From an uncultured Peptococcaceae bacterium (lineage in GTDB: Bacteria; Bacillota; Peptococcia; Peptococcales; Peptococcaceae), in assembly GCA_958451915.1 (NCBI GenBank), contig CAUDRX010000005.1, positions 1 to 34,514 of the forward strand: a stretch of 34,514 nt of DNA. Reading direction: 5' to 3'. Under the pieces are notes generated by a model, which saw only the letters and a list, made by a program, of their open reading frames with translations, did no database searches and had not been told where the DNA came from. Numbering within the stretch: the stretch's first letter is position 1; every line of letters starts with the position of its first letter. The position numbers were made by a program, and so were the translations under genes. Of the stretch, positions 1 to 8,172 are shown in pieces.

Positions 1-39
1 GATAATCCATCCGATGAGGAGAAAGGAGATACAACGCCA

Positions 40-978
40 ATGAATGAAAATGAAAAGAATCCTGCTATGACTGAAAATGCCGTGGCAGAAGGCGCTGTGG
101 AGAATCCTGAGATTGAGACTCCCGCCGCAGAGAATACTGCGACAAAGACCGAATCTGAGGCTGCTCCTGCCGAAAACGCCGCACCTGAAGAAGGTGCAGA
201 AAATGCAACAACTGAGGTTCCCGCAGAGAATACTGCGCCAGCCGAAGAGGGCGAATCCGCAGCATCCAGCGAATTTACTCTGACCACTGAGCAGCTGCTG
301 AATGAAATCAGCGGCGCTCTGGGCGCATACAAGATCCCGTCTTCTTGGGACCCTGAGAATATGGTTCCCCGCTACTGGATGAACGATGTCCAGGGTGATG
401 AGGTGATCGTGATCGATTGCACCACTTACAACCTGATGGGTATTCCCTACTCTATGAACGGCGACAATGTTGTTCTGGATGTGGAGAACGCCAAGCGTAA
501 GAAGGTAACTTTTGAAGACTGGGACGAAGGCGAAGTTCTGCCTGGCATGAGTGCAGCCTTTACTGAGATCACTAATACAGTCGCTGAGATGAATGCTAAA
601 ATCTCCGACCTGACAAAAGAGTTTACTGAAGCATCTGAGACCATTGCCGAGATGAAGCCGAAGCTGGAGGCATACGAAAAGGCCGAAGCTGACGCAAAAG
701 CCGCTGAGATGGAAGCAAAGCGCAACGCTCTGTTTGCCACCTTTGATGACAAGCTTGGAGCAGATGCTGAGTATATCGCACTAAAGGAGAACAAGGAGAT
801 CAGCTACTCCGATCTGGAGACCAAGTGCTATGCGCTGGTTGGCCGCAAGAGTGCTGAGTTCTCTTATGTTCCCAATAAAAACAACAAAGGAACTGTCCGC
901 TTTGGCGTGGGTGGCACCCAGAACGGTTCAGATGTCGCGTATGGTGGTCTGATCGAACACTATCTCGGCAATAAGTAA
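40..978 (+). CDS. Putative capsid scaffold / assembly protein
   Basis: The 312-residue product has an acidic, low-complexity N-terminus (about residues 1-80, rich in E, A, P, N and T). A compact segment follows (about 85-170, with the SSWDPENMVPRYW stretch), then a long A/E/K-rich coiled coil (about 180-235). This layout, directly upstream of a decoration-like protein and the major capsid protein, fits a scaffold that would sit inside the procapsid. The ATG at 40 has an AAAGGAG motif 11 bases upstream. The frame stays open to the left edge, so this could instead be the C-terminal part of a longer protease-scaffold fusion with an internal start. The gene ends in TAA. The function is inferred from position and composition, not from catalytic motifs. 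Confidence 0.6.
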   Translation: MNENEKNPAMTENAVAEGAVENPEIETPAAENTATKTESEAAPAENAAPEEGAENATTEVPAENTAPAEEGESAASSEFTLTTEQLLNEISGALGAYKIPSSWDPENMVPRYWMNDVQGDEVIVIDCTTYNLMGIPYSMNGDNVVLDVENAKRKKVTFEDWDEGEVLPGMSAAFTEITNTVAEMNAKISDLTKEFTEASETIAEMKPKLEAYEKAEADAKAAEMEAKRNALFATFDDKLGADAEYIALKENKEISYSDLETKCYALVGRKSAEFSYVPNKNNKGTVRFGVGGTQNGSDVAYGGLIEHYLGNK

Positions 979-1006
979 TTTACCAAAAATTAGGAGGTAC
1001 ATAATT

Positions 1007-1519
1007 ATGGCTAATAATAAGCATGCTGTTGTGCGCATTGACAAGCTGGGTGGCACCCTGGATGGTGCTCAGCTGGAGAGTGCTATTTTCTACAAGGAGT
1101 CCGATGCTGCTGAGATCGATAACGCTCAGCTGGTTGTTCTGGGCGAGAAGCTGGGTCGTGAGGTCTACAAGGCTACCGCTCCTACCGCAACTTCCACCGT
1201 TGCTGACCTGTATCTGACCGCTGGCGTTGAGCTGTTCTATGATCAGACCGTGGCACACTATCTGCCCGAGTGGGTCAATGAGGCTGGCAAGCCAGTGCGC
1301 GTTTACGCTCTGAATGTTTCTAAGGGTGGCTTCTCTGCTACTGCCGAGGCATTTAACGGCATCCCCGCAAAGGGCAAGTATGTCGGTTTTGCTGCCGATG
1401 ACACCAAGATCCAGATTCAGGAGGCTGCTGATGACAAGACCTTTGGCTGCATTGACTTCGTTGAGACTGTTGGTTTTGGAGATGGTCGCTATACCTACTA
1501 CATGATCACCCTGAAGTGA
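1007..1519 (+). CDS. Putative head decoration / head fibre protein
   Basis: This is a 170-residue protein with no signal peptide or membrane segment and a predicted beta-rich C-terminal half (NVSKGGFSATAEAFNGIP onward). It lies between the scaffold-like gene and the major capsid gene, the usual place for small capsid-decorating proteins. The start ATG follows TTAGGAGGTACATAATT. Codon use is strongly biased (GCT, CTG, GGC, AAG), as in the capsid and tube genes, which suggests high expression. The stop is TGA, and a strong hairpin plus T-tract follows before the next gene. Decoration is inferred from position, size and codon bias; I do not recognise a named family. Confidence 0.5.
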   Translation: MANNKHAVVRIDKLGGTLDGAQLESAIFYKESDAAEIDNAQLVVLGEKLGREVYKATAPTATSTVADLYLTAGVELFYDQTVAHYLPEWVNEAGKPVRVYALNVSKGGFSATAEAFNGIPAKGKYVGFAADDTKIQIQEAADDKTFGCIDFVETVGFGDGRYTYYMITLK

Positions 1520-1547
1520 TTCCGAAGTTTTAAGAAATCAACATAAA

Positions 1548-1580
1548 GCCGTCCGTTTAAAGCGGGCGGCCATTTTTATT
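1548..1580 (+). terminator. Intergenic hairpin with T-tract (terminator or attenuator)
   Basis: An 8-bp stem (1548-1555 with 1563-1570, one G-T pair) has a 7-base loop and is followed by CATTTTTATT. It lies between the decoration-like gene and the capsid gene, so it probably stops only part of the transcription or protects the upstream RNA end. Confidence 0.75.
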
Positions 1581-1596
1581 ATAGGAGGTTTATACC

Positions 1597-2592
1597 ATGG
1601 CTATTGATTCTAATCTGGTCAAGCTGGCTCTCGATGGCTACAAGGGCCACGTTGCTGGTGATTATTCTGTGAACGACACCCAGGAGGCTCTGCGCAAGGC
1701 TCTGGTTGAGGCAAATGGCGGTTCCACCAAGCTGGACATTAAGGCTCTGCGTGATGGCAGTTGCTCTAAGGTGTTCGCTATTGTTGAGGAGCTGGTCAAT
1801 GTTATTTCTGAGGAAGGTCTGAAGGGCGACGAGTTCTTTATGAATATGGTCGAGGATCGCAACCTGGCTCTGGGCGACACTCCCAAGTTCCACATCGAGC
1901 GCGAGTGCCTGTTTGCTGTTGCCGATATCGCCGAGGGTACTCAGGGCGTGCGCCGCCAGCGTCTGGAAGCTGGTACTGACATCACCGTCAATACTCAGCT
2001 GCACGCTATTAAGATCTACGAGGAGCTGAACCGTGTTCTGGCTGGCCGTATCGACTTTAACAAGTTTGTTGATATCGTTTCCAAGTCCTTCACCAAGGAT
2101 GAGCTGGATTCTGCATATGCTGCATTCGTTGGCATGTTCAGCAAGCTGAATGCTCCCTACATTGAGACCGGCTCTTTTGACGAGGACAAGCTACTGGACC
2201 TGATCGAGCACGTTGAGGCTTCTACTGGCGAGACCGCTGTGATTGTTGGCACCCGTAAGGCTCTGCGTCAGATCAAGACTGCCGTTGTGTCTGATTCCGC
2301 CAAGGAAGATATGTACGCAATGGGTCACTTTGGCCGCTTCAATGGTACTGAGCTGATTGCTGTGAAGCAGCGTCACGCTACCGGCACCACCGATTTCATC
2401 CTGGATGACAAGACCCTGTACGTGTTTGCTGGCGACACCAAGCCCATTAAGCGCGTTACCGAGGGTGATGTCACTATGCTGATGGGCACACCGATGAACA
2501 ACGCTGATATGAGCCAGGAGTTCCTGATGATGAAGCGCACCGGCATTGCCATTGTGTTTGATCGTGACTTCGGCGCATATAAGATGGCCTGA
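1597..2592 (+). CDS. Major capsid protein
   Basis: This 331-residue protein should form the capsid shell. It follows the scaffold-like and decoration-like genes and precedes the head-tail joining genes. Central segments such as NMVEDRNLALGDTPKFHIER and the RRQRLEAGTDITVNTQLHAI region look like the E-loop and spine regions of a HK97-fold coat protein, although no profile search was possible. The C-terminus (MMKRTGIAIVFDRDFGAYKM) resembles the end of known phage coat proteins. Codon bias is the strongest in the window, consistent with very high expression. TATAGGAGGTTTATACC precedes the ATG. It ends in TGA, is followed by a terminator-like hairpin, and contains no TAG codons. Confidence 0.8.
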   Translation: MAIDSNLVKLALDGYKGHVAGDYSVNDTQEALRKALVEANGGSTKLDIKALRDGSCSKVFAIVEELVNVISEEGLKGDEFFMNMVEDRNLALGDTPKFHIERECLFAVADIAEGTQGVRRQRLEAGTDITVNTQLHAIKIYEELNRVLAGRIDFNKFVDIVSKSFTKDELDSAYAAFVGMFSKLNAPYIETGSFDEDKLLDLIEHVEASTGETAVIVGTRKALRQIKTAVVSDSAKEDMYAMGHFGRFNGTELIAVKQRHATGTTDFILDDKTLYVFAGDTKPIKRVTEGDVTMLMGTPMNNADMSQEFLMMKRTGIAIVFDRDFGAYKMA

Positions 2593-2611
2593 TCGATAAT
2601 TTGAGTTGAAT

Positions 2612-2645
2612 AGCGGTGGGGCAACAACCCTGCCGCTTCTTTTAT
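2612..2645 (+). terminator. Hairpin with T-rich tail after the capsid gene
   Basis: The stem pairs AGCGG (2612-2616) with CCGCT (2633-2637) and GGG (2618-2620) with CCC (2628-2630), followed by TCTTTTATT. It separates the capsid gene from the next gene by about 70 bases. Confidence 0.65.
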
Positions 2646-2661
2646 TAAATAGGAGGAACGA

Positions 2662-3177
2662 ATGGCAAGACGTACAACTAAGACTACCGCTGCGAAAGCC
2701 GCTGCTCCCGTGGTGACTGAGCCCGTAGTCGAAATTACAAACGAGACCATGGTGGAGTGCCGCAATGGCACAGCTGGTAATCTGATCTATAAGTCCACTT
2801 TGAATCCCGGCTATACCGTTGAGTGGGAGGCTTTTGGCGATGTTCAGGAAATGGAGTATCGCGAGCTGGTTTCTATGCGCGGTAATCAGCGCCGGTTCTT
2901 TGAGGAAAATTGGATTTTGATCGATGATCCCGCCATTATCAAGAAGCTTGGCGTTGAGCGCTATTACAAAAATAGTCTGACCACCGACAACTTCAATGAC
3001 GTGTTTACAATGCCCGCCGATGAGATCAAGAAGATCGTCCCGACACTACCGGGCGGCACTAAGGATGCGATTGCATCTGAGGCTAAGAAAAAGATCGAAA
3101 CCGGTGAGTTGGACAGCCGCAGTGCGATTAAGGCACTGGAGGACTCCCTGTCTGTTGAGTTGGAAGACACAATTTGA
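2662..3177 (+). CDS. Conserved head / neck protein of unknown role
   Basis: This 171-residue protein has a basic, Ala/Thr-rich N-terminal tail (MARRTTKTTAAKAAAP). A compact beta-rich domain follows at about residues 25-95, then a helical C-terminus (DEIKKIVPTLPGG onward) ending in an acidic stretch. Proteins of this size and shape sit just downstream of the coat gene in many Clostridia phages, but I cannot assign a named function. The start follows AATAGGAGGAACGA. It ends in TGA and is closely followed by the connector gene with its own AGGAGG, which suggests co-translation with the joining genes. Confidence 0.5.
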   Translation: MARRTTKTTAAKAAAPVVTEPVVEITNETMVECRNGTAGNLIYKSTLNPGYTVEWEAFGDVQEMEYRELVSMRGNQRRFFEENWILIDDPAIIKKLGVERYYKNSLTTDNFNDVFTMPADEIKKIVPTLPGGTKDAIASEAKKKIETGELDSRSAIKALEDSLSVELEDTI

Positions 3178-3194
3178 TGTAAAGGAGGCGGGTC

Positions 3195-3629
3195 ATGGCA
3201 ACCACTTTTGAAAGTATCTATGCCCGCTGTCGTGGGCGCATTCGAGATTATGACAAGGAAGGATATACTGACGAGATGTTTGCAGATGCAGAGAGCGACT
3301 TGCTTCAGGCCGCCATTGATGATTTTGCTGACATTTGCGTGCAAGACCTGACTGACTATGATGATGAGCTGCAGCAGTTCAATGTTACTCTGACCCGCAA
3401 GGAACAGAGTATTCTGGCGTTGAGCATGATTGTGCATTGGTTGGAGCCGTATGTTTACAACTCTGACGCTTTGAAGAACGCTATGAGCACCAAGGACTTT
3501 TCTTTCTTCTCCCCTGCTAAGCTACTGGAGCAGATGAAAGACCTTTTAGCGCAGTCGCAGCGTAAATTGACTGCTGAGATGAACTTGTATTCCTTTAAGT
3601 CAAACAGTGTTTCTGAATGGACACAGTAA
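3195..3629 (+). CDS. Head-tail connector (adaptor-like) protein
   Basis: This is a 144-residue, mostly helical protein. Its length, acidic N-terminal helices (FADAESDLLQAAIDDFADI) and place between capsid and tail-completion genes match adaptor proteins that dock under the portal. The ATG follows AAAGGAGGCGGGTC. The 3' end overlaps the first possible ATG of the next gene (3617), so the pair is likely translationally coupled. The stop is TAA. Adaptor function is inferred from order and size. Confidence 0.55.
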   Translation: MATTFESIYARCRGRIRDYDKEGYTDEMFADAESDLLQAAIDDFADICVQDLTDYDDELQQFNVTLTRKEQSILALSMIVHWLEPYVYNSDALKNAMSTKDFSFFSPAKLLEQMKDLLAQSQRKLTAEMNLYSFKSNSVSEWTQ

Positions 3630-3640
3630 GGCGGTGGGAT

Positions 3641-4657
3641 ATGACAAGATCTCAATATAGAGCCATGCTGAAACAGGATGGAGAGACGCAGCGCGACAGG
3701 GTGGTCAATAAGGCACTCCATGATACGCGCTTTTTAGCGCCAGTCAATCCTTCTTATAAAGAAGTAACGATAGATGACGTACCCCGCTGGGTAAATATTA
3801 TATCGTCTACTGTTACAAACCAGAAAATATTCCGCACAAGACCTGGTGAGGATTTTGAGATCGGCAGCATTATGTACTGGGGTAAGAGCCACTGGCTGAT
3901 TACAGAACGTGATGCAGACGATGAGATCACCGTGCGCGGCCGCATTCAGATCTGCCAGAAACAAATCGTGTGGCAGGATGACCAGACAAAAAAGATCGTA
4001 TCTCTATGGGCAACTGTGGAAAAGCCGTATTACTCCAACCTGAGCGAGAACAAGGTAATGAGTTATTCAACCCGTGAATTCCGCATTCAAACCCCGTTCG
4101 ACGAGTATTCTGCACGCCTGAACATTGGAAAACGGCTGATGTTGGAGATCGTCAATGGAGAACCAAAGACCTATCGAATCACGTCGATTGACCAGATGAC
4201 TGGCCGAATTGACTATGATAATGACCAGATCGGGTTCCTCTCGTTTAACGTTGAACAGGATCTTTACAACGCAGAAACAGACAATGTAGAGAAAATGATC
4301 TGCAATTATGTGCCTGAAGATGCTTCCGATAACGTGGAAATCACCTATCCTGACGATAACATCGTAGACGACAGAGTGCTTTCGATAGAGTTTACGGGTG
4401 AACCATCTATCCCAACAGGCGGATTTGGTAAGCTATTTACTGCAAAAATCGATGGCGAAGTGTACGACGGCGCAGAATGGACGCTTACCGGCGATTGTAC
4501 TCCTGCGGGAGTATGTTTCAAAGGCGGTAATACGACTACGACCGGTGCAAAGTGCAAGATCACTTGTGTGGATGATTCTAAGTTGATTGGACAAGTCGTG
4601 GTACTGACGGTTAAAGCAGCCGGCCTTACCGAAAAGATCGAATTGGAGGTGATCTGA
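3641..4657 (+). CDS. Head-closure / stopper-like protein with C-terminal Ig-like domain
   Basis: I chose the ATG at 3641 (MTRSQYRAMLK), which follows AAGGCGGTGGGAT. An upstream in-frame ATG at 3617 lacks a ribosome-binding site and overlaps the previous gene. The product has about 338 residues. The N-terminal part (KIFRTRPGEDFEIGSIMYWG through the WLITERDADDEI segment) looks like the small beta-barrel of head-closure proteins. The last 90 or so residues (LSIEFTGEPSIPTGGFGK onward) look like a bacterial Ig-like domain, probably displayed on the neck. The stop is TGA, one base before the next ATG. Closure is inferred from position. Confidence 0.55.
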   Translation: MTRSQYRAMLKQDGETQRDRVVNKALHDTRFLAPVNPSYKEVTIDDVPRWVNIISSTVTNQKIFRTRPGEDFEIGSIMYWGKSHWLITERDADDEITVRGRIQICQKQIVWQDDQTKKIVSLWATVEKPYYSNLSENKVMSYSTREFRIQTPFDEYSARLNIGKRLMLEIVNGEPKTYRITSIDQMTGRIDYDNDQIGFLSFNVEQDLYNAETDNVEKMICNYVPEDASDNVEITYPDDNIVDDRVLSIEFTGEPSIPTGGFGKLFTAKIDGEVYDGAEWTLTGDCTPAGVCFKGGNTTTTGAKCKITCVDDSKLIGQVVVLTVKAAGLTEKIELEVI

Positions 4658-4658
4658 T

Positions 4659-5156
4659 ATGAATCTCGATGAGATCGGGGTATTCAAAAATCGGGTCGTT
4701 TCCAAGTTGATCAATGACGAAAATGTCCTTGATGTCCTATTGGGCAATACAGATAATATCGACGATCCCGAAACTCTTCTGCTTGGTAAGAATGGGTCGG
4801 GTGAAGGTGGATGCGTGTTTAAGTATGAGTATGTTCCAGATACACAGGAAAACTCAAAAACATTTTTATGTGTTGAGGTTGTGCCAGAACAGACCAGCGG
4901 AGATTCTATTACGATGATGACCATTTACGTATTTGCATATTGCAGTAAAAACCTTATGCAGACATATCATCGGAAAGGACAAGCAGGGACACGCATTGAT
5001 ATTTTGGTCAGTGATATTGATAAGCTTCTGAATGGAAACAAAGAATTTGGAATTGGACCGCTTGAATAGGCTGGAAGCAGCATCTATAAGCCAGCGCAAT
5101 GCTATTACGGACGAATGCTTGTTTATCAGGTCGGCTCTTTTAGGAGGGCTCGCTGA
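4659..5156 (+). CDS. Tail completion-like protein, contains in-frame TAG
   Basis: In the standard code the product stops at TAG 5067-5069 after 136 residues. Reading TAG as sense adds 28 codons ending in a TGA (5154-5156). The A of that TGA is the first base of the next gene's ATG, giving the tight TGATG coupling expected of real gene ends. The added tail (GSSIYKPAQCYYGRMLVYQV region) looks like normal C-terminal protein sequence and would otherwise leave an unexplained 86-base gap. The full product is 165 residues. The start follows TTGGAGGTGATCTGAT. Size and position fit a minor tail-completion protein placed between neck and tube genes. The residue at TAG is probably Trp (see findings). 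Confidence 0.65.
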
Positions 5157-5956
5157 TGAGAAAAATTTCGTACCTTGATCATCTGAGTCCATATGGTGTG
5201 CAGCTAAAAGACGTTGGGCGAATCCACTCCCCTTTTCTGAAAGATATTTTGAAGATTGGCTATACCCAGTATCAATACGCACTGACCTTATTTTTATATA
5301 CCCCAGAAAAATACTACCATGATGCGGCAACTATGATGAAGATGCCAGATATCTGGGAGCAAATGACAAGTGAGCAAAAAGCAAATATTGCAATGTTCGA
5401 TATTCTTACATCGACAGATGAATCCAGGGCTGAACTAATTTCGGCTCTGGGTCTTTTTGTTTCTGGGAAATTGGAGTGGGACGAGCAGCATCGAGCAATT
5501 TTTATCGACAAAGAAAATAGCGGTAAAAAAGGATTTTCTATCGGTGGCTATATCGACAGAAACAACTATTCGACCGTAACAAAGCTTTGCCTGCAGATGG
5601 TTGATATCGACGAAAGCGACATCCCGGAAGAAGCTCCAAAATTCAAGACTGAAAAAGATCGCTTGTTTTATGAGAAGTTCCAAAAGAAGAAGAAAAAGTT
5701 CAAACAAACAAAAAAGGCAGACCCGAATTTCGAGCTGCCGAACATGATTTCTCTCTTATGCACTTTTCATCCAAGTTTGAATTATTCAAACATCTTTGAG
5801 CTGACAGTTGGACAGATACGAGATACGTTCTCCCAACTATTACGCGCAAAACAACTAAATATCGCTGAAATGAATTACTCCGTTTGGGGCGGTAAATATG
5901 ACCCCTCGAAATGGATAGAGCGAATTGACAAAGAAAACGAAACTATAGGAGGATAA
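5156..5956 (+). CDS. Conserved neck/tail protein of unknown function
   Basis: This 266-residue protein has no recognised catalytic motif. It is helical, with a very basic lysine-rich stretch in the middle (about residues 175-190, FQKKKKKFKQTKK). The C-terminal segment (NYSNIFELTVGQIRDTFSQL, then MNYSVWGGKYDPSKW) resembles uncharacterised proteins next to tail-tube genes in Clostridia phages. The ATG overlaps the previous TGA, and TTTTAGGAGGGCTCG lies upstream. The stop TAA sits inside the ribosome-binding region of the tail-tube gene, so it is likely coupled to it. A structural or assembly role is inferred from position only. Confidence 0.5.
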   Translation: MRKISYLDHLSPYGVQLKDVGRIHSPFLKDILKIGYTQYQYALTLFLYTPEKYYHDAATMMKMPDIWEQMTSEQKANIAMFDILTSTDESRAELISALGLFVSGKLEWDEQHRAIFIDKENSGKKGFSIGGYIDRNNYSTVTKLCLQMVDIDESDIPEEAPKFKTEKDRLFYEKFQKKKKKFKQTKKADPNFELPNMISLLCTFHPSLNYSNIFELTVGQIRDTFSQLLRAKQLNIAEMNYSVWGGKYDPSKWIERIDKENETIGG

Positions 5957-5961
5957 CAATT

Positions 5962-6699
5962 ATGGCTAACAAGAATGCAAATTTCGCCAACCGCGAGGTC
6001 GCCGATCTGATGCTGGTCGACTACTCCACCAAGAAGCTGTTCCTGAATGTTGACTGGGCTAACGTCACTTCTACCTCTTTTGAGGGTGACCGCGTGTTCG
6101 CAACCGGTGGCCAGGGCGCACCTAACCGCGTGCAGTTTGACGGCTCTCGTACCGGCACTCTGACCATCGAGGCACAGGTTTATCCCGTCAAGGTCTTCCA
6201 GATGCTGTCTGGCAACGACCTGGGCACCACCGCAAACTTCCTGAAGCGCGAGAAGGTCACCTGCACCGAGGCTGGCAAGCTGACCATTTCTACTGCTGCT
6301 GGCACCACCGCTGTTCAGGTCTTTAAGGCTGATGACGATCTGGGAACCGAGATCACCGCTACTGTTACTGATGGCGGCACTGAGGTTACCGTGGCTGAAG
6401 CAACCCAGGAGACTGCTTACATTGTTTATTACTACGCAAAGCAGGCAGCCGCTCAGGTTGTGCACCTGGATAGCCGTCACTTCCCCAAGGCTTATCGCGT
6501 CGAGGGTTCTATTCCCTACAAGACCGAGAACGACGACATTATCGAGGCACATCCCATCTGGTACAAGGCTGCTCCTCAGGCCGGCTTCGAGCTGTCCTGG
6601 CAGAACACCGGCGATCCCGTTTCTCTGACCATGACCTTCGACGTTCTGGCTGATGAGAATGGCGACATGTTCTCTTTGATCTTCCCCAACGAGGGCTGA
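5962..6699 (+). CDS. Major tail tube protein
   Basis: This 245-residue protein is beta-rich, with strands and turns such as TSFEGDRVFATGGQGAPNRV and GTLTIEAQVYPVKVFQML. It fits the tube subunits that stack around the tape measure protein in long non-contractile tails. A middle segment (about residues 105-150, ITATVTDGGTEVTVAEATQE) looks like an inserted small beta domain. Codon bias is as strong as in the capsid gene, matching a product made in hundreds of copies. The start follows AGGAGGATAACAATT. A strong hairpin follows the TGA stop. No TAG codons are present. Confidence 0.75.
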   Translation: MANKNANFANREVADLMLVDYSTKKLFLNVDWANVTSTSFEGDRVFATGGQGAPNRVQFDGSRTGTLTIEAQVYPVKVFQMLSGNDLGTTANFLKREKVTCTEAGKLTISTAAGTTAVQVFKADDDLGTEITATVTDGGTEVTVAEATQETAYIVYYYAKQAAAQVVHLDSRHFPKAYRVEGSIPYKTENDDIIEAHPIWYKAAPQAGFELSWQNTGDPVSLTMTFDVLADENGDMFSLIFPNEG

Positions 6700-6717
6700 T
6701 ACATAGTATTTACACGA

Positions 6718-6748
6718 GGCAGAGTCTTTCGGGGCTCTGCCCCTTTTA
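6718..6748 (+). terminator. Strong terminator after the tail tube gene
   Basis: A 9-bp stem (6718-6726 with 6733-6741, one T-G pair) has a 6-base loop and is followed by CCTTTTA. It closes the highly expressed tube gene before the accessory gap. Confidence 0.8.
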
Positions 6749-6878
6749 TGAGCGCACAATTATTGCAATTGCGCGTTGATATGAGGAAACTCACAAATAA
6801 GAAGAACACCCACGTGGCGACTTTCCGCTCTCTAATTTGCATAGGAGCTTCAGTGAATAATCGGATAATTGGCCCCGC

Positions 6879-6980
6879 TTATGCCCGGGACTGGCTTACT
6901 TCCATAACAAACTTGGCGATAGTCACCAAAGCAGCTACGAATTGAACGAACTTAGACATGGTGTCGAAGTCAATCATCAT
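6879..6980 (-). CDS. Candidate small membrane peptide (33 residues)
   Basis: This is a short minus-strand ORF with a near-perfect ribosome-binding site: the minus strand reads GAAAGGAGGCCCAT before ATG (6980-6978), with a second ATG directly after it. The peptide has an N-terminal MMIDFDTM, one hydrophobic membrane-like helix (FVQFVAALVTIAKFVMEV) and a short tail. Size, single helix and orientation opposite to the phage operon recall type I toxin or holin-like peptides, but I recognise no named family. It sits in the only sizeable gap of the structural operon outside the tape measure insert. No clear promoter or antisense RNA could be fixed, so toxin function is only a guess. Confidence 0.45.
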   Translation of the reverse strand: MMIDFDTMSKFVQFVAALVTIAKFVMEVSQSRA

Positions 6981-7120
6981 ATGGGCCTCCTTTCTGCCAG
7001 CAGCCTTTCTACTGGACTTCGGGAAGCCCCTACTAATTCTCGCCGTTTTAATAATTCCCAAAAGGGATACGCAGGTGTTCTTCGAATTTGAATTTTACCA
7101 CATCCAGAAAGAAAAAGGAA

Positions 7121-7615
7121 GTGTTTATTATAAAAATCATTGCTTTTGACCAGGCTCTCGGCAAGACGGGTGTCTGTACCATTGATGGCGACACTGTTTA
7201 CCACTCGCTGATCGACCTGAGTAAAACCAAGGATGTCTTGGAACGCTCAACAATGATGCGCCAGATGATCCAGAGCCGCATCAAGAACAATCATCCAGAC
7301 TTTGTAGTGATCGAAGATGTTGCACTGCAAAGCTCGCCAAAAACATTGATCCAGCTGGCACAGCTGCAAGGAGCGATTATGGGGGTATGCGAGCTAAACA
7401 ATATCCCCTATGAGATCATTAAGCCATCCGAGTAGCGAAAGATATTAGGATTTAAACAGGGTCGAGTAAAGCGTGCAGAATTAAAGCAGCAGGCCATCGA
7501 CTACGTGAAAACCTATTATGGAGAAGATGTTTCGTCTGATGAAGCTGACGCGATGTGCATTGCGACAGCTGTAAAGATGGAACTTGAAAACAATAAATTA
7601 AATCAGGAGGACTAA
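7121..7615 (+). CDS. RuvC-like Holliday junction resolvase, contains in-frame TAG
   Basis: The N-terminus KIIAFDQALGKTGVCTID carries the first catalytic Asp, VVIEDVA the Glu, and DEADAMCIA near the end the final Asp pair of the RuvC fold. The TAG at 7433-7435 lies between the Glu and the last two Asp residues, so an enzyme stopped there would lack half its active site. The TAG falls in KPSE-x-RK, where the family usually has Trp. The frame continues to TAA at 7613. The start is odd: no ATG exists, and GTG 7121 lies one base after the AGGA motif. ATT 7127 or ATA 7130 (which would give M-KIIAFDQ) have better spacing. The likely role is branched-DNA resolution before packaging. Its place inside a tail operon is unusual. 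Confidence 0.75.
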
Positions 7616-7620
7616 TACTT

Positions 7621-8169
7621 ATGAATGCAAAGAATAATCTGACTTTGGCTGAACGAATTTTGTTTGTTGACAGCGTGGTAAGCCTATCTGAGCGCGATGG
7701 CCGTTACGAGCCGGCGCTGTATGACTACGCTTTCAGAATTACAACACTGATCATGTTTACTGGTCTGGAAACCAGTGAGATGGACCAGGACCAGATGAGT
7801 GAACTGGCTTTCTCTGATGAAACGACCAAGTTGATGAATGAGGCTCCACGCAAGTATATTCTGACTACACTGAACAAGGCTTGCCGCGAAAAAATCGAGA
7901 TTGCCCGCCAGCAGTATATGGCCGCATTTGAAGCCGCTGCAAAGAATCAGCCGTTTGAGCAGTTGATGCAGTTGGTAGCTGACGTAGTGAGCGGCATTGG
8001 TGATCAGTTCGACATGAACAAAATGATTGAAAAAATCGCTGAAGAAAATCTGAAGAAACCGGTAGAGAAAGATAACTATAGCGTCAAAACTCCTGAAGGT
8101 ATGCTCGATGGTGCTCCTTCAATTGATACGACAGAGCTTATTTCTGCAGCCGCTGAAAGCAAGGAGTAA
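7621..8169 (+). CDS. Putative tail assembly chaperone
   Basis: This 182-residue, mostly helical protein lies two genes upstream of the tape measure gene and after the tube gene, where tail assembly chaperones are normally found. It has an acidic N-terminal helical domain (LTLAERILFVDSVVSLSE) and a flexible C-terminus. No slippery heptamer leading into the next frame was seen: the next gene has its own ATG three bases after the TAA, and AAGGAG lies in the last codons. If it is a chaperone, it appears to lack the frequent frameshifted long form. The start follows TCAGGAGGACTAATACTT. Confidence 0.5.
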   Translation: MNAKNNLTLAERILFVDSVVSLSERDGRYEPALYDYAFRITTLIMFTGLETSEMDQDQMSELAFSDETTKLMNEAPRKYILTTLNKACREKIEIARQQYMAAFEAAAKNQPFEQLMQLVADVVSGIGDQFDMNKMIEKIAEENLKKPVEKDNYSVKTPEGMLDGAPSIDTTELISAAAESKE

Positions 8170-8172
8170 ACT

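Noticed and set aside
5875..6759. Minus-strand open frame of 294 codons over the tail tube gene
   Set aside because: It is a shadow of the strongly codon-biased tube gene, with no start signal or domain.
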